Shown here piece by piece: positions 10,520 through 19,160 of a DNA stretch of 64,000 bases. The DNA is from Acidobacteriota bacterium (lineage in GTDB: Bacteria > Acidobacteriota > UBA4820). A model generated the notes under the pieces. It was not told where the DNA came from. It saw only the letters and a program-made list of their open reading frames with translations, and did no database searches. The translations under genes and the position numbers were made by a program. Position 1 is the first letter of the stretch. Each line of letters starts with the position of its first letter. The DNA lies in contig JAKQCT010000074.1 of the NCBI GenBank assembly GCA_029559035.1, positions 1-64,000 of the forward strand. The letters run 5' to 3'.

Positions 10520-11137
10520 ATGGTCTATGAAGTGAGGAACGAGCTGAAACCGAAGGAACTCAAGGGGATCACCGAATCCCAGATCGCCCAGCACTGGAAG
10601 CTCTACGAGGGTTATGTAGCCCAGACGAACGCCCTGAAACAGGAACTCGCGGACCTCAGGAAGGACGGAAAGGTCGGCACCCCCCTGTACGCGGACAGGA
10701 GGAGAAGGTTCGGGTTCGAGATGAACGGAATGGTGCTCCACGAGTACTATTTCGGCAACCTGGCTGCCGGGCATCCCGGCCCGGACAAGAATTCGGAGCT
10801 ATTCAAAGCCCTCGAAATCGAATTCGGCAGTTTCGACGCCTGGAAGGAGGATTTCGCGAAAACAGGCGCCTCCAGGTCCATAGGCTGGGCGGCGCTTTAT
10901 ATCGATCCCCGCACCGGCTCGCTCACCAATCATTTCATCCAGCTTCACGAGGAGGGGAACGTCGCAGGGTTCGCGCCGGTCCTTCTAATGGATGTCTGGG
11001 AACACGCATACATGGTCGACTTCGGGGCGGGAGGCAGGCCCGACTACATCAAGACCTTCTTCGAGAACGTCAACTGGGACGCGGCGGTCAGGAGACACTC
11101 GGAAGCCAGGGATGGAAAGCTGGCTCCGAGGTTCTAA
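10520..11137 (+). CDS. Superoxide dismutase, Fe/Mn family (divergent)
   Basis: 205 residues. All four metal ligands of the Fe/Mn family can be placed: H25 (AQHWKLYEGYV), H74 (LHEYYFGNL), D158 and H162 (DVWEHAYMVDF). The C-terminal domain follows the normal SOD pattern. The N-terminal hairpin lacks the usual double His context, and the region around residue 67, where Fe and Mn enzymes carry a Gln, differs. I therefore leave metal choice and full activity open. It is a cytoplasmic protein with no signal peptide. An AAGGAGG ribosome site precedes the ATG. Its end overlaps the convergent phosphoesterase gene by four bases. Confidence 0.88.
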   Translation: MVYEVRNELKPKELKGITESQIAQHWKLYEGYVAQTNALKQELADLRKDGKVGTPLYADRRRRFGFEMNGMVLHEYYFGNLAAGHPGPDKNSELFKALEIEFGSFDAWKEDFAKTGASRSIGWAALYIDPRTGSLTNHFIQLHEEGNVAGFAPVLLMDVWEHAYMVDFGAGGRPDYIKTFFENVNWDAAVRRHSEARDGKLAPRF

Positions 11138-11991
11138 AGGAAAGTCACCAGGACCACTTCGGGGCGGGCGAAAACTCTCGCGGGAAGCCATACACACCCG
11201 ATCCCGCTCGTAACGTACATGGGGAGGAATCCATTTTCCTCCCCTTTATCGTAAAATCCGTAAGGAAATTGTTTTGAATACCGGTCCTTGAAAGGAAGCA
11301 GGGGGCGTCCGAAAGGCGGCGCGATCTGCCCCGCGTGCGTGTGGCCGAAGAACGCGAAATCGAAACCGGCGCAGCCTTCAAGGGACAAAGCCTCCGGCGA
11401 ATGAGAGAGCAGGAGCGCGACGCCTGTTCCGGTTCCCGGGGAGAGGCCTTTGAAAGAAGGGTCTCCCCACTCGACGTCATCGAGCCCGTAAAGGAGATGC
11501 CCGCTCCCGCCTTTTGAAAAGCGGGCTTCTTCGTTTACCAGGATGCGGACTCCTGCGCTCTCAAGCCGGTCACGGAGGGAGCCCCTGCCGATCCATCTGT
11601 CGTGGTTGCCCAGTACCCCGAACTTCCCGAAAGGAGGGGAAACTGCAGAAAGGGATTCGACGACGAGTCCCATTTCCTCGTCCTCCAGGAAAATGTAGTC
11701 TCCGCCGACAAGCAGAAGGTCGCATCTTATCTCTCCGAGGACCCTTCCCATCTCCCTGATCAGATCCGGATGAGTCATCTTTCCCGCGTGAATGTCTGAA
11801 ACGAAAGCCACTGTCAGGGATTCTTGCCCTCTTTTCCCGAGTCCGGCATCATAAGATATCGTCTTCAGAGCAGGCTTTGGCTGAAGTCCCGCGCATCGGG
11901 AAAGATTCCTTGCCCAGCAGCCGCGAAAAACCGCCTGCTCGATCCCTTTTCCGATTTTTCTTATAAAAGACGGCTTTTCGCGCCTTGCCAT
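11134..11991 (-). CDS. Calcineurin-like metallophosphoesterase (YaeI/YkuE type)
   Basis: 285 residues. The metal-binding signature of the family is complete: FVSDIHAG (Asp, His), VGGDYIF (GD), GNHDRW (GNHD), SHSPEA (His) and GHTHAGQ (GHxH). The best relatives are membrane-associated phosphodiesterases such as YaeI/YkuE and the UDP-2,3-diacylglucosamine hydrolase LpxG. A role in lipid A synthesis is possible in a diderm but not shown. No clear membrane segment is present; the N-terminus is basic and amphipathic. It is convergent with the superoxide dismutase gene. Confidence 0.88.
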   Translation of the reverse strand: MARREKPSFIRKIGKGIEQAVFRGCWARNLSRCAGLQPKPALKTISYDAGLGKRGQESLTVAFVSDIHAGKMTHPDLIREMGRVLGEIRCDLLLVGGDYIFLEDEEMGLVVESLSAVSPPFGKFGVLGNHDRWIGRGSLRDRLESAGVRILVNEEARFSKGGSGHLLYGLDDVEWGDPSFKGLSPGTGTGVALLLSHSPEALSLEGCAGFDFAFFGHTHAGQIAPPFGRPLLPFKDRYSKQFPYGFYDKGEENGFLPMYVTSGIGCVWLPARVFARPEVVLVTFL

Positions 11992-12402
11992 TTTTCTCCT
12001 GACCTAAACAAGGTAAAAGCGTCAGCCTTTTTTGTCAAGCAATCGCAGGCTATTTTAAGTGGGATAGAAATGATATTCTGTTACTTATAAGAAACCATCT
12101 GTATTGCCTACGTATCATTTTATTGATCGGTTATTCCAGAATGATAACTTCTTCACGCACCCAATTGTGACAGACATCACAATAAGCGGTATCCATAGAT
12201 TAACTATCTTCAAGATATACAAGAAGATGCTTTGGAAAACCAGCTAAAGCGCGTATATCTGGCATGCCGATTGCTTATACACGACCGAACCGCTGCGTAG
12301 GGAGACCTCGATACCTTATTTGCGGGGGCCCAGGGACCGGAAGCACCCCCTTCCGGTCCCGAACATTTTCAGGTTGTCTTTGTTCGTGATCTGTCCGTTA
12401 TA
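11992..12402. other. Intergenic region between purM and phosphoesterase genes, AT-rich
   Basis: About 410 bases without a convincing gene. It is AT-richer than the flanks. On the minus strand (about 12198-12133) a 21-codon frame encodes CDVCHNWV after an ATG, but nothing supports translation. The only clear structure is the hairpin listed separately at 12333-12360. Confidence 0.6.
12333..12360. repeat. Perfect 11-bp inverted repeat downstream of purM
   Basis: GGGACCGGAAG (12333-12343) and its exact complement (12350-12360) enclose a 6-base loop. It lies 42 bases after the purM stop. No U tract follows on the minus strand, so it is not a classical intrinsic terminator, but it could stabilise the purM 3' end. 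Confidence 0.8.
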
Positions 12403-13428
12403 TCAGGAGTAAACAACCCCTCTGGGGCCTTTTTCAAGAGTTCCGATGATGAAAGGCCTTTCTCCTTTGTCACGAAGATGTTCCATCGCCGTCTCCACTC
12501 CTTTCCGGTCTACGGAAAGGATCAGGCCGACGCCCATGTTGAACACCCTGAACATCTCTTCCTCATCGACTTGTCCTTCATTTCCGATGAACCTGAAGAT
12601 GGCCGGAACCTCCCAGCTTCCCCTGTTGATAAGGGCCGAGATATCTTCGGGCAGCACCCGGGGCAGGTTGTCGGTTATCCCCCCTCCTGTAATGTGTGCG
12701 ATACAGTGCAGTTCCTCTTTTCCTATCAAGTCCTTGACGGCGGGAAGATAGCTCTTGTGAACCTTGAGCAGGAGTTCGCCGATCACTCCGTCAAGCTCAT
12801 CGACCATATCCCCCGCCTTCAGGCCGAGTTTGTCAAAGAATAACTTCCTTGCCAGGGAATACCCGTTGGTATGAAGGCCGTCAGAAGGAAGGGCGATAAG
12901 GACATCGCCTTCGCCTACATTCCTCGGAAGAATGTCTTTCCGCGATACGAGCCCCACGATGAACCCTGCAAGGTCGAAATCTTCTCCGGTGTACAGGCCG
13001 GGCATCTCGGCGGTCTCTCCCCCCACGAGCGCGCAGCCGTTCTCCCTGCAGGCCTTGGAGAGCCCCTTCACAACTTCGACAAGGTTCCGGGGGACCAGTT
13101 TCCCGGCGGCATAATAATCCAGGAAGAACAACGGCGTCGCGCCCTGGGCCAATATGTCGTTGACACAGTGGTTGACGAGGTCCTGACCGATGGTGTCGTA
13201 CCGTTTCATCTCCATCGCGACCTTGAGTTTCGTGCCAACTCCGTCAGCCGAGGAGACGAGAACCCTGTCGTCGTCCTCGCCCAGAGAGAACAATCCTCCG
13301 AAAAGACCTATGTCAGAGACGACCCCGGGGGTGAAAGTGGTTTTTACAAGGCGCTTGATCTCTTTGAGAGCGTTGTCCTGCGCGTCGATGTCGACGCCCG
13401 AATCCTTATAAGACAATGGTTTTGTCAT
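12403..13428 (-). CDS. purM: Phosphoribosylformylglycinamidine cyclo-ligase (AIR synthetase)
   Basis: 341 residues, normal PurM length. It catalyses ATP-dependent ring closure of FGAM to AIR in purine synthesis. Recognisable blocks are YKDSGVDIDA at the N-terminus, SSADGVGTKLKVA, HCVNDILAQGATPLFFLDY, GGETAEMPG, HTNGYSLAR and AHITGGGITDNLPR. The gene begins eight bases after the stop of the large chemoreceptor gene, so both are probably co-transcribed. No other pur genes adjoin it; purA is 4 kb away in another operon. Confidence 0.97.
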   Translation of the reverse strand: MTKPLSYKDSGVDIDAQDNALKEIKRLVKTTFTPGVVSDIGLFGGLFSLGEDDDRVLVSSADGVGTKLKVAMEMKRYDTIGQDLVNHCVNDILAQGATPLFFLDYYAAGKLVPRNLVEVVKGLSKACRENGCALVGGETAEMPGLYTGEDFDLAGFIVGLVSRKDILPRNVGEGDVLIALPSDGLHTNGYSLARKLFFDKLGLKAGDMVDELDGVIGELLLKVHKSYLPAVKDLIGKEELHCIAHITGGGITDNLPRVLPEDISALINRGSWEVPAIFRFIGNEGQVDEEEMFRVFNMGVGLILSVDRKGVETAMEHLRDKGERPFIIGTLEKGPRGVVYS

Positions 13429-13436
13429 GCCGCACC

Positions 13437-15971
13437 CTAAAGCCTGAACTTTTTCATTTCTTCATTGAGAAGAGAAGCGCTCTGCTGCAGGGCCGTCGCG
13501 ACAGTTCCCAGCTCCTTGAAGGCCGAATCTATCTTCTGTGAGGCGTCCAGCAGTTCCTGTGAGTTCGAATAGAGAAGCGACGTTTCCCCCGCCTGCGCGG
13601 TCACCGCGTCGGAGCTGTTCTGGCTGTCGGCTGTTATCCTTACCATCGATTCCGAGATGACTTTCGCGCCCTTGGCCTGTTCCTGCGTGGCGTTCCTTAG
13701 CTGCATCGCGACCTCCCTCACCTTCTCCGATTCCTGGTGGAGGAGCCTCGTTGTTTTGGCCTGTTCTTCCGTAGCACGCGTTATACCTTCGATCATCTGG
13801 AAGATCCTGCTCACGCTCTCGGACGCAGTCAGCCCCCCGTGCGCGATCTCTTCCATAGCAAGGGATATCCTCTTGCTCAGCTCCTCCTGGGTGGACGCCG
13901 ATTCGAGGATCGTCTTCAAGGATTCGCCCGCCTTCCTGGAAAGGTCGGCGCTGGACTCCACCACCGTCTGGGTCTTGGAGATGGCTTCGGTCATCTCCTC
14001 CCCGCCCTGGATGAGGGCCTTGATGACCCGCCTTATCTCCTTCGCATGTCCCGCGGTCCTTGCGGAAAGCTCTCTGATCTGCGTCGCCACCACGGCGAAC
14101 GACTTGCCGTACTCGCCGGCACCGGCCGCTATGATGCTGGCGTTGAGGGCCAGCAGGTTCGTCTGCTCCGTCACCTCCTCGATGACGTCGACGATCTTCC
14201 CAATCTTCTCCATGCTCTGCTGGAGGCGGTCCAGGGCTTCGAGACTCTGACCGCTCGCCTTGCGGCTTCTCATGATCTCCTCTTCGACGGCCGCGACCGA
14301 GCTGAACCCGCCCTCGGCGTCCTGCGTCACCTTCAGCGAGGTCTCGTTGAGCACGGTTGCGTTCCTCATGGTCTCCTGAAGGGCCGCGTCGAGCTCGGTA
14401 AGGAACGAGACAGATTCCTGCGACGATTCCCTGAGAATGCCCGTAGAAGAGTTTATCTGTTCGGCCGTAGTGGACATCTCGTTCGTCGAGGAGACGGTCT
14501 TCTCCACCGATTTCATGAGAGTCTCCGAGTTGAGGGCGATCTCTTCGACGCTGGCCTGCATCTGAAGGACTATCGAAGAGACATCCTGGGTGGTTCCGAC
14601 GACCTGGCTCATCGCCTCCGCCACCTTCTGGATGCCTTTCTCGAGGACTTCCGTGGAACGGCCCGTCTCGGTGGCGATGTCGACCTGATGGCGGGCTTCT
14701 TCGGAGAGGGTGTGGGTGATGTGAACGGTCCTGTTGACCTCCTGGTCCACGATTACCGCGGCGTGGTCGAGCTCCCGTCCCATCCGCCTCAAACTGGCAT
14801 GGGATTCCCTGAGGTTGTCCCCGACCGCTCCCAGTTCGTCGTCCGACCACAAAGGAACGGACTCCCTCAGGTCGCCCGACGCTATCTTCTGGCTGAACAT
14901 GGAGATCCTTTTCACCGACCTGTGAATGTCCTTTCCAAGGAGTAGCATGAATCCCGCCAGCAAGCATATCATCACCAGGATGTAGAGGAATCCCACCTTC
15001 AAAAGCGAAACGACCTTCCACGGGGAAATGTGGCGGGGGTTGGTCATCACCACCAGAGTTCCCCTGCCTTGGATCGGCTGGACAAGGACCATTCCTGCGG
15101 CGGTGGAAAGCGTATGTTTCTTCGTAAGGTCAATGTTCTCCTTGACGAGCCTTTTTTCAAAGAACGCCTGGTCGCTCGAATAAACATTATTGCCCGAAGC
15201 GTCAAGGGTGCACAGGTAATAATATTCCGAGCTGTATCCCGCCAGAAGGCTTTTCCATTCGGAAGTATCCGCCGCGCTCATCTGCTCGACAACGGGCTTC
15301 AGTTCGACTTCCGCCCTTTTCATGTTCTCAATTTCGAGGGACTGCGATATCTTGGAGAACAGCAGAACGCCAAGGCAGAGGAAAGCCACGGTGTTGAGAG
15401 CGAAGATCGAAAAAATTATCTTGTTCCTGAAGCTTACCCTGTATCTTTCTACGTCGGGCACGCCCTCGAGCTGGAGTTGGATCTCCTCGAGCAGGGGCGC
15501 CACCTCGCTCTTGCTGATGAAATAGGAGAGGGACAGCGAAACCGTCGCCGTCATCACCCCCATGAAAGAAAAAGTCACTGCTGACAGTGCAGTGCTCATA
15601 AGGAAGAGCTGGTCGCAGATGACAAGAAAAATGGTCGCGAACACCCACAGCAGACCATTCAGGACCTGGGATTTCCAGGTGAAGGAAGCGAGGTGGACGT
15701 AAAGGTCGGCGAGCTTCTTGGAGCTTACGGTCCTTCCCTGCGCCTTCGCCCTCTTGTATTCTGCAATCGGCGGGATGAGGTATTTCTTGAAGTACCACAC
15801 CTTCGGGAACCTGGAGAGGAAAAGGAGAATTGCTCCGACCGTCGCAAGTCCCTTAAGGTAAGGGCCCAGCCCCCTCAATACCATCGAGCAGTAGATTATT
15901 GAAAAGAAGACCCCGAGGGCGGGAGGAATGATGTCTTTTACGAAATACGGAATCTTGTACGTTCTAGACAT
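13437..15971 (-). CDS. Large methyl-accepting chemotaxis-like protein with altered tip
   Basis: 844 residues. The N-terminal half holds several hydrophobic segments (about 15-60, 115-165, 190-215) and a roughly 120-residue extracytoplasmic stretch before a final membrane segment near 330-347. A HAMP domain (about 348-400) and a long coiled-coil MCP signalling domain follow. The hairpin tip reads EQTNLLALNASIIAAGAGE, where canonical receptors have [11 protein letters not shown]; the Glu and Arg used for trimer contacts (E385 and R388 in E. coli Tsr) are Ile and Gly. The gene is isolated from the chemotaxis operon and lies with purM. It may signal to a partner other than CheA; this is inference. 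Confidence 0.88.
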   Translation of the reverse strand: MSRTYKIPYFVKDIIPPALGVFFSIIYCSMVLRGLGPYLKGLATVGAILLFLSRFPKVWYFKKYLIPPIAEYKRAKAQGRTVSSKKLADLYVHLASFTWKSQVLNGLLWVFATIFLVICDQLFLMSTALSAVTFSFMGVMTATVSLSLSYFISKSEVAPLLEEIQLQLEGVPDVERYRVSFRNKIIFSIFALNTVAFLCLGVLLFSKISQSLEIENMKRAEVELKPVVEQMSAADTSEWKSLLAGYSSEYYYLCTLDASGNNVYSSDQAFFEKRLVKENIDLTKKHTLSTAAGMVLVQPIQGRGTLVVMTNPRHISPWKVVSLLKVGFLYILVMICLLAGFMLLLGKDIHRSVKRISMFSQKIASGDLRESVPLWSDDELGAVGDNLRESHASLRRMGRELDHAAVIVDQEVNRTVHITHTLSEEARHQVDIATETGRSTEVLEKGIQKVAEAMSQVVGTTQDVSSIVLQMQASVEEIALNSETLMKSVEKTVSSTNEMSTTAEQINSSTGILRESSQESVSFLTELDAALQETMRNATVLNETSLKVTQDAEGGFSSVAAVEEEIMRSRKASGQSLEALDRLQQSMEKIGKIVDVIEEVTEQTNLLALNASIIAAGAGEYGKSFAVVATQIRELSARTAGHAKEIRRVIKALIQGGEEMTEAISKTQTVVESSADLSRKAGESLKTILESASTQEELSKRISLAMEEIAHGGLTASESVSRIFQMIEGITRATEEQAKTTRLLHQESEKVREVAMQLRNATQEQAKGAKVISESMVRITADSQNSSDAVTAQAGETSLLYSNSQELLDASQKIDSAFKELGTVATALQQSASLLNEEMKKFRL

Positions 15972-16034
15972 TGCCTCTCCTTATCCGGAACCAAGCCCCA
16001 GTATAATCCAAAAACAGCCCCGCCGGAAAAGAAG

Positions 16035-17678
16035 TCACCGCTTGTAGGTTATGGTCCCCGCAGAGCCGTCCGGGTTGACGACCATGATCTTAACGGTGCT
16101 TCCTATGCGGAATTTCTTTTTCAGCTTCTTCCCTTTCTCGAGAGTTATCGATCCGTTCTGGAAGCTTGCGGTGGGCCAGTAAGCGCTGTCCGTCCCGATC
16201 ACCGCCTTCGCGCCTTCCTGGATCCCCGTTCCAGATACGACAAGCCTGAAGGGGTTCTTGAGCTTCTGGACGGAGGTCAGCGTAACGGCCGAAGATGGCA
16301 GCGACAGGGAACAGCCGATCGTGTCTCCGGCTTCAGTGATGGAATCCATCTGAATCCCGCTGGGGAGAGAACTGTACCTGGAACTGGAAGGCGCGGTCTG
16401 GGGGCCGATCGAATAGCCTTCGGTGTAGAAATCCCCGCCGTCCGCCCATTTGTTCTGTTCGATCTCCTCGAGCCCGTCCGCTTCCATAAGCCTGAGCAGT
16501 TTATGGCTCGAATAGGAATTGTCGTAAAGGAAATCATATCCCCCGGTGTCGGTCCTGGCGTCGACATGCCATACGATTAGCCCGTCGTTGGGATACACGA
16601 CGTCGTTCTCCGTGGTCCTTCTGTACTGGATCATGTAATACTCGGCGAACTGTTCCCCGGCCTTCGCCTCGGGCATGACCAGGAGCGCTTCGGGAGCCTC
16701 GCTCGTAGGCGAGAGCACGGGAGAGGAGAAGCCGGTCGTGACGACCTGGGGCGTCAGCCACTCGAGGAGCATCTTCGAGAAGCAGTTGTGGTCCCCCCAG
16801 TTGCCGTCCATCTGGTCGAGGCCGCCTACTCCGCCGCTCGGCCCGGTCCAGTCGTCGTAATCGTAATAATCGGGAAGCCCGAGCGCGTGGCCTGTCTCGT
16901 GTATCACCACTCTCGCGGAGAATTTTCCGCCCTCGGGGTTTGACTCCCACTGCCAGGAGTAGCCTCCGAGCCTCTTTCCGTCGAGCTTGAACGAGCTGTC
17001 CTGGAAGGAGGTCATGTAGCCCCACCAGAAGTTCGCCCACCCGTTGTCGGGGCCCGTCCAGATAACGACGAGGTAGTCGATCGTCCCGTCCCCGTCGTTG
17101 TCGTACTGCGAGAAATCGTGACCCATTTCGTCGTAGTGGTTAAGGACCTCCTTTATGAGGGATTCCCTTCCGGTCGTAGATTCCTGGACGGAGGAACGTG
17201 GATACGGCGTGACGTACCATCCGAGGGCGTCCCCGGAGAATTCCAGGAGCCCGTAGGATGAACGGAAGTAAAAATTCCTGAGGCTTTCGTAAGGGAACGT
17301 TCCCGGGCCGTCGCCGAACATCCTTCCATAGACAAGTTCGGTATCTGTGTTCGGGGGATAATCGTTGAAACCTATCATGATGGCGAGGATCTTGACGTTG
17401 CCCGTAGTCGGCATGCCCTGCCAGCCGAGAGGGGGAGCCATCGACGCCTCGCCGTTCAGCCGGCCGTCCAGCCTGAAGGCAAGGTTGTTCGAAACCTTGT
17501 GGTTGCGGAGGCTCTTGGCGAACTCGATCCTCTGCTGCAGGGTCCCGTCAGACCGGTATTTTTCGATTTCTCCCGGCCTCGGGGGCTCCAGGGCGAAAAG
17601 CCCCGCCTGGAACAGAGCTATCAAGACGATGCCCGCCAAGAAAGATCTTGCAGATTTTAAAGACATTATTCGGCACAT
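16035..17678 (-). CDS. Secreted M6-family metalloprotease with C-terminal IPT-like module
   Basis: 547 residues: a signal peptide (about 10-30), then an immune-inhibitor-A type M6 peptidase domain with the zinc motif HETGHALGLPDYYD (near residue 259), preceded by a DNDGDGTIDYLV calcium-binding-like stretch. The last about 85 residues form an IPT/TIG-like beta module (NPFRLVVSGTG ... VVNPDGSAG ... YKR). The same module, with matching ends, closes the 1291-residue secreted protein at 41288-45163. The start at 17678 has an AGGGAGG ribosome site at good spacing. It is a single-gene unit with no sorting LPXTG motif. Confidence 0.92.
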   Translation of the reverse strand: MCRIMSLKSARSFLAGIVLIALFQAGLFALEPPRPGEIEKYRSDGTLQQRIEFAKSLRNHKVSNNLAFRLDGRLNGEASMAPPLGWQGMPTTGNVKILAIMIGFNDYPPNTDTELVYGRMFGDGPGTFPYESLRNFYFRSSYGLLEFSGDALGWYVTPYPRSSVQESTTGRESLIKEVLNHYDEMGHDFSQYDNDGDGTIDYLVVIWTGPDNGWANFWWGYMTSFQDSSFKLDGKRLGGYSWQWESNPEGGKFSARVVIHETGHALGLPDYYDYDDWTGPSGGVGGLDQMDGNWGDHNCFSKMLLEWLTPQVVTTGFSSPVLSPTSEAPEALLVMPEAKAGEQFAEYYMIQYRRTTENDVVYPNDGLIVWHVDARTDTGGYDFLYDNSYSSHKLLRLMEADGLEEIEQNKWADGGDFYTEGYSIGPQTAPSSSRYSSLPSGIQMDSITEAGDTIGCSLSLPSSAVTLTSVQKLKNPFRLVVSGTGIQEGAKAVIGTDSAYWPTASFQNGSITLEKGKKLKKKFRIGSTVKIMVVNPDGSAGTITYKR

Positions 17679-17824
17679 GAAAACCTCCCTAACAACCTTT
17701 AACTTTACCTTTTTTGCTTCATTTATTCAAGCTTTACCGCAACGATACACTTACGCGAACCGCGTCGAGAACAACTATATTCCGGGCTGTGTCATCCTTC
17801 CTAGAACGAACCGCGAAAAAGAGT

Positions 17825-17830
17825 TATAAT
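17825..17830 (+). promoter_or_regulatory. Candidate -10 box for the PLP-enzyme/chemotaxis operon
   Basis: A perfect TATAAT lies 23 bases before the ATG at 17854. A weak -35-like TAGAAC is 17 bases upstream. A GGAGGG ribosome site (17840-17845) precedes the start. This is the only promoter-like element seen ahead of the tightly packed plus-strand genes that run to 26.3 kb. Confidence 0.45.
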
Positions 17831-17853
17831 CCATCTGCTGGAGGGCCAGGCCG

Positions 17854-19152
17854 ATGAGCAAGAAAAGATCCCGCGACAACTATCACAATGAAACGAAATT
17901 CATCCACGGCGACTTCTACTCGCCCCACTGGAATTACAAGGACCACATGACTCCTCCCATTTCGAGCTCGGCCGCCTTCAGGCTGGAGAGCGCCGAGAGA
18001 GGCGCGGAAGGATTCATCCAGTTCGCCAACCCTGATTTTGACCGCCACGGGAAATCACCGATCCTCATTTACGAGAGGCTCGACGAACCGTCCCGGTCCA
18101 TGCTCGAAGAGAACCTCGCCGTCGCGGAAGGCGGCGAATGCGCCGTCGCCTTCACCACCGGAATGGCGGCGATAACGGCTTCCATCCTGTCGTTCGTAAA
18201 AGCCGGCGAATCGATAATAGCCCACCCCACACTTTACGGCTGCACTTTCTCTCTCTTCTCGCTCTGGCTGCCCAGGTTCGGGGTCAACGTGAAATGGGTG
18301 GACCTCAAGGACGAAAAGGCCCTGGAGAAGTCCCTGGATCCGACGGTCCGGGCGGTTTACACGGAGACTCCTTCCAATCCGATCCTGGAGATCATAGATC
18401 TGGGAAAAGTGAGGAAGGCCATCGACAGGTCGAAACTGAAGGAAAAACCTCTCCTCATTGTCGACAACACCTTCGCGACTCCTTTCTGCCAGAGGCCTCT
18501 TTCGCTCGGAGCGGATGTGGTTGTCCACTCTCTCACGAAGAACATCGGCGGGTTCGGCACGGACATGGGAGGCATGTGGGTCGGACCGAAGAAGCTTGAG
18601 AACGTCTTGTTGATGTTCAGGAAGGACTTCGGAGCTCCGCTGAGCGCCAAGTCAAGCTGGCAGCCACTCGTTTACGGACTGCCCACGCTCCACATAAGGA
18701 TGAAAAGGCAGATGGAGACGGCCATGAAACTGGCCTCTTTCCTTGAAAAGCACCCGCTCGTCGAGAGGGTTTCTTTCCCGGGTCTTAAAAGCCACCCGCA
18801 GTTCGATATCGCGAAGAGGCAGATGAAAGACCCCGACGGCGGTTTCGCTCCCGGCTCGATGATCTACTTCGTGCTCAAAGGAAAGCTTGAAAAAGCCCAG
18901 AAATCCGGGCGCCTGATGATGAACCATCTTGCGGAACACGCTTTGGCCCTGACCCTGGCCGTATCTCTGGGCAACGTCAGGACGCTGATCGAGCATCCTT
19001 CCTCGATGACCCACGCGCCGCTTCCGCTGGACGCGCAGGTAAAAGCCGGGATAGACCCCGGTGGCATAAGGATAAGCGTGGGGCTCGAGAAAGCCGACGA
19101 TATCCTGAGGGATCTCCAGGAAGCTTTCGACTGCGCCAAAAAAGGAGGCTGA
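17854..19152 (+). CDS. Cys/Met metabolism PLP-dependent enzyme (cystathionine/homoserine sulfhydrylase class)
   Basis: 432 residues of the trans-sulfuration family (fold type I). Seen: YERLDEPSRSMLEENLAVAEGGE, the FTTGMAAITA block, ETPSNPILEIID, the VDNTFATPFCQRP block, and the PLP Lys context VVHSLTKNIGGFG. This family includes cystathionine gamma-lyase and beta-lyase, O-acetylhomoserine sulfhydrylase and methionine gamma-lyase; motifs alone do not choose between them. Methionine supply feeds S-adenosylmethionine, the substrate of CheR two genes downstream, but that link is speculative. The amidohydrolase start lies nine bases after this stop. Confidence 0.9.
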   Translation: MSKKRSRDNYHNETKFIHGDFYSPHWNYKDHMTPPISSSAAFRLESAERGAEGFIQFANPDFDRHGKSPILIYERLDEPSRSMLEENLAVAEGGECAVAFTTGMAAITASILSFVKAGESIIAHPTLYGCTFSLFSLWLPRFGVNVKWVDLKDEKALEKSLDPTVRAVYTETPSNPILEIIDLGKVRKAIDRSKLKEKPLLIVDNTFATPFCQRPLSLGADVVVHSLTKNIGGFGTDMGGMWVGPKKLENVLLMFRKDFGAPLSAKSSWQPLVYGLPTLHIRMKRQMETAMKLASFLEKHPLVERVSFPGLKSHPQFDIAKRQMKDPDGGFAPGSMIYFVLKGKLEKAQKSGRLMMNHLAEHALALTLAVSLGNVRTLIEHPSSMTHAPLPLDAQVKAGIDPGGIRISVGLEKADDILRDLQEAFDCAKKGG

Positions 19153-19160
19153 CAGGCCTC

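Noticed and set aside
12133-12198. Tiny frame encoding CDVCHNWV (cytochrome-like motif) on the minus strand
   Set aside because: 21 codons only, no ribosome site, no continuation; more likely chance or a decayed fragment.
13737-14945. 402-codon plus-strand frame inside the large chemoreceptor gene
   Set aside because: Antisense shadow of the MCP signalling domain; composition typical of a GC-rich reverse frame.
17679-17853. SAM riboswitch or T-box ahead of the Cys/Met enzyme
   Set aside because: The 175-base gap has no GATGA/GGG core pattern or paired stems typical of S-box RNAs; only a TATAAT box stands out.
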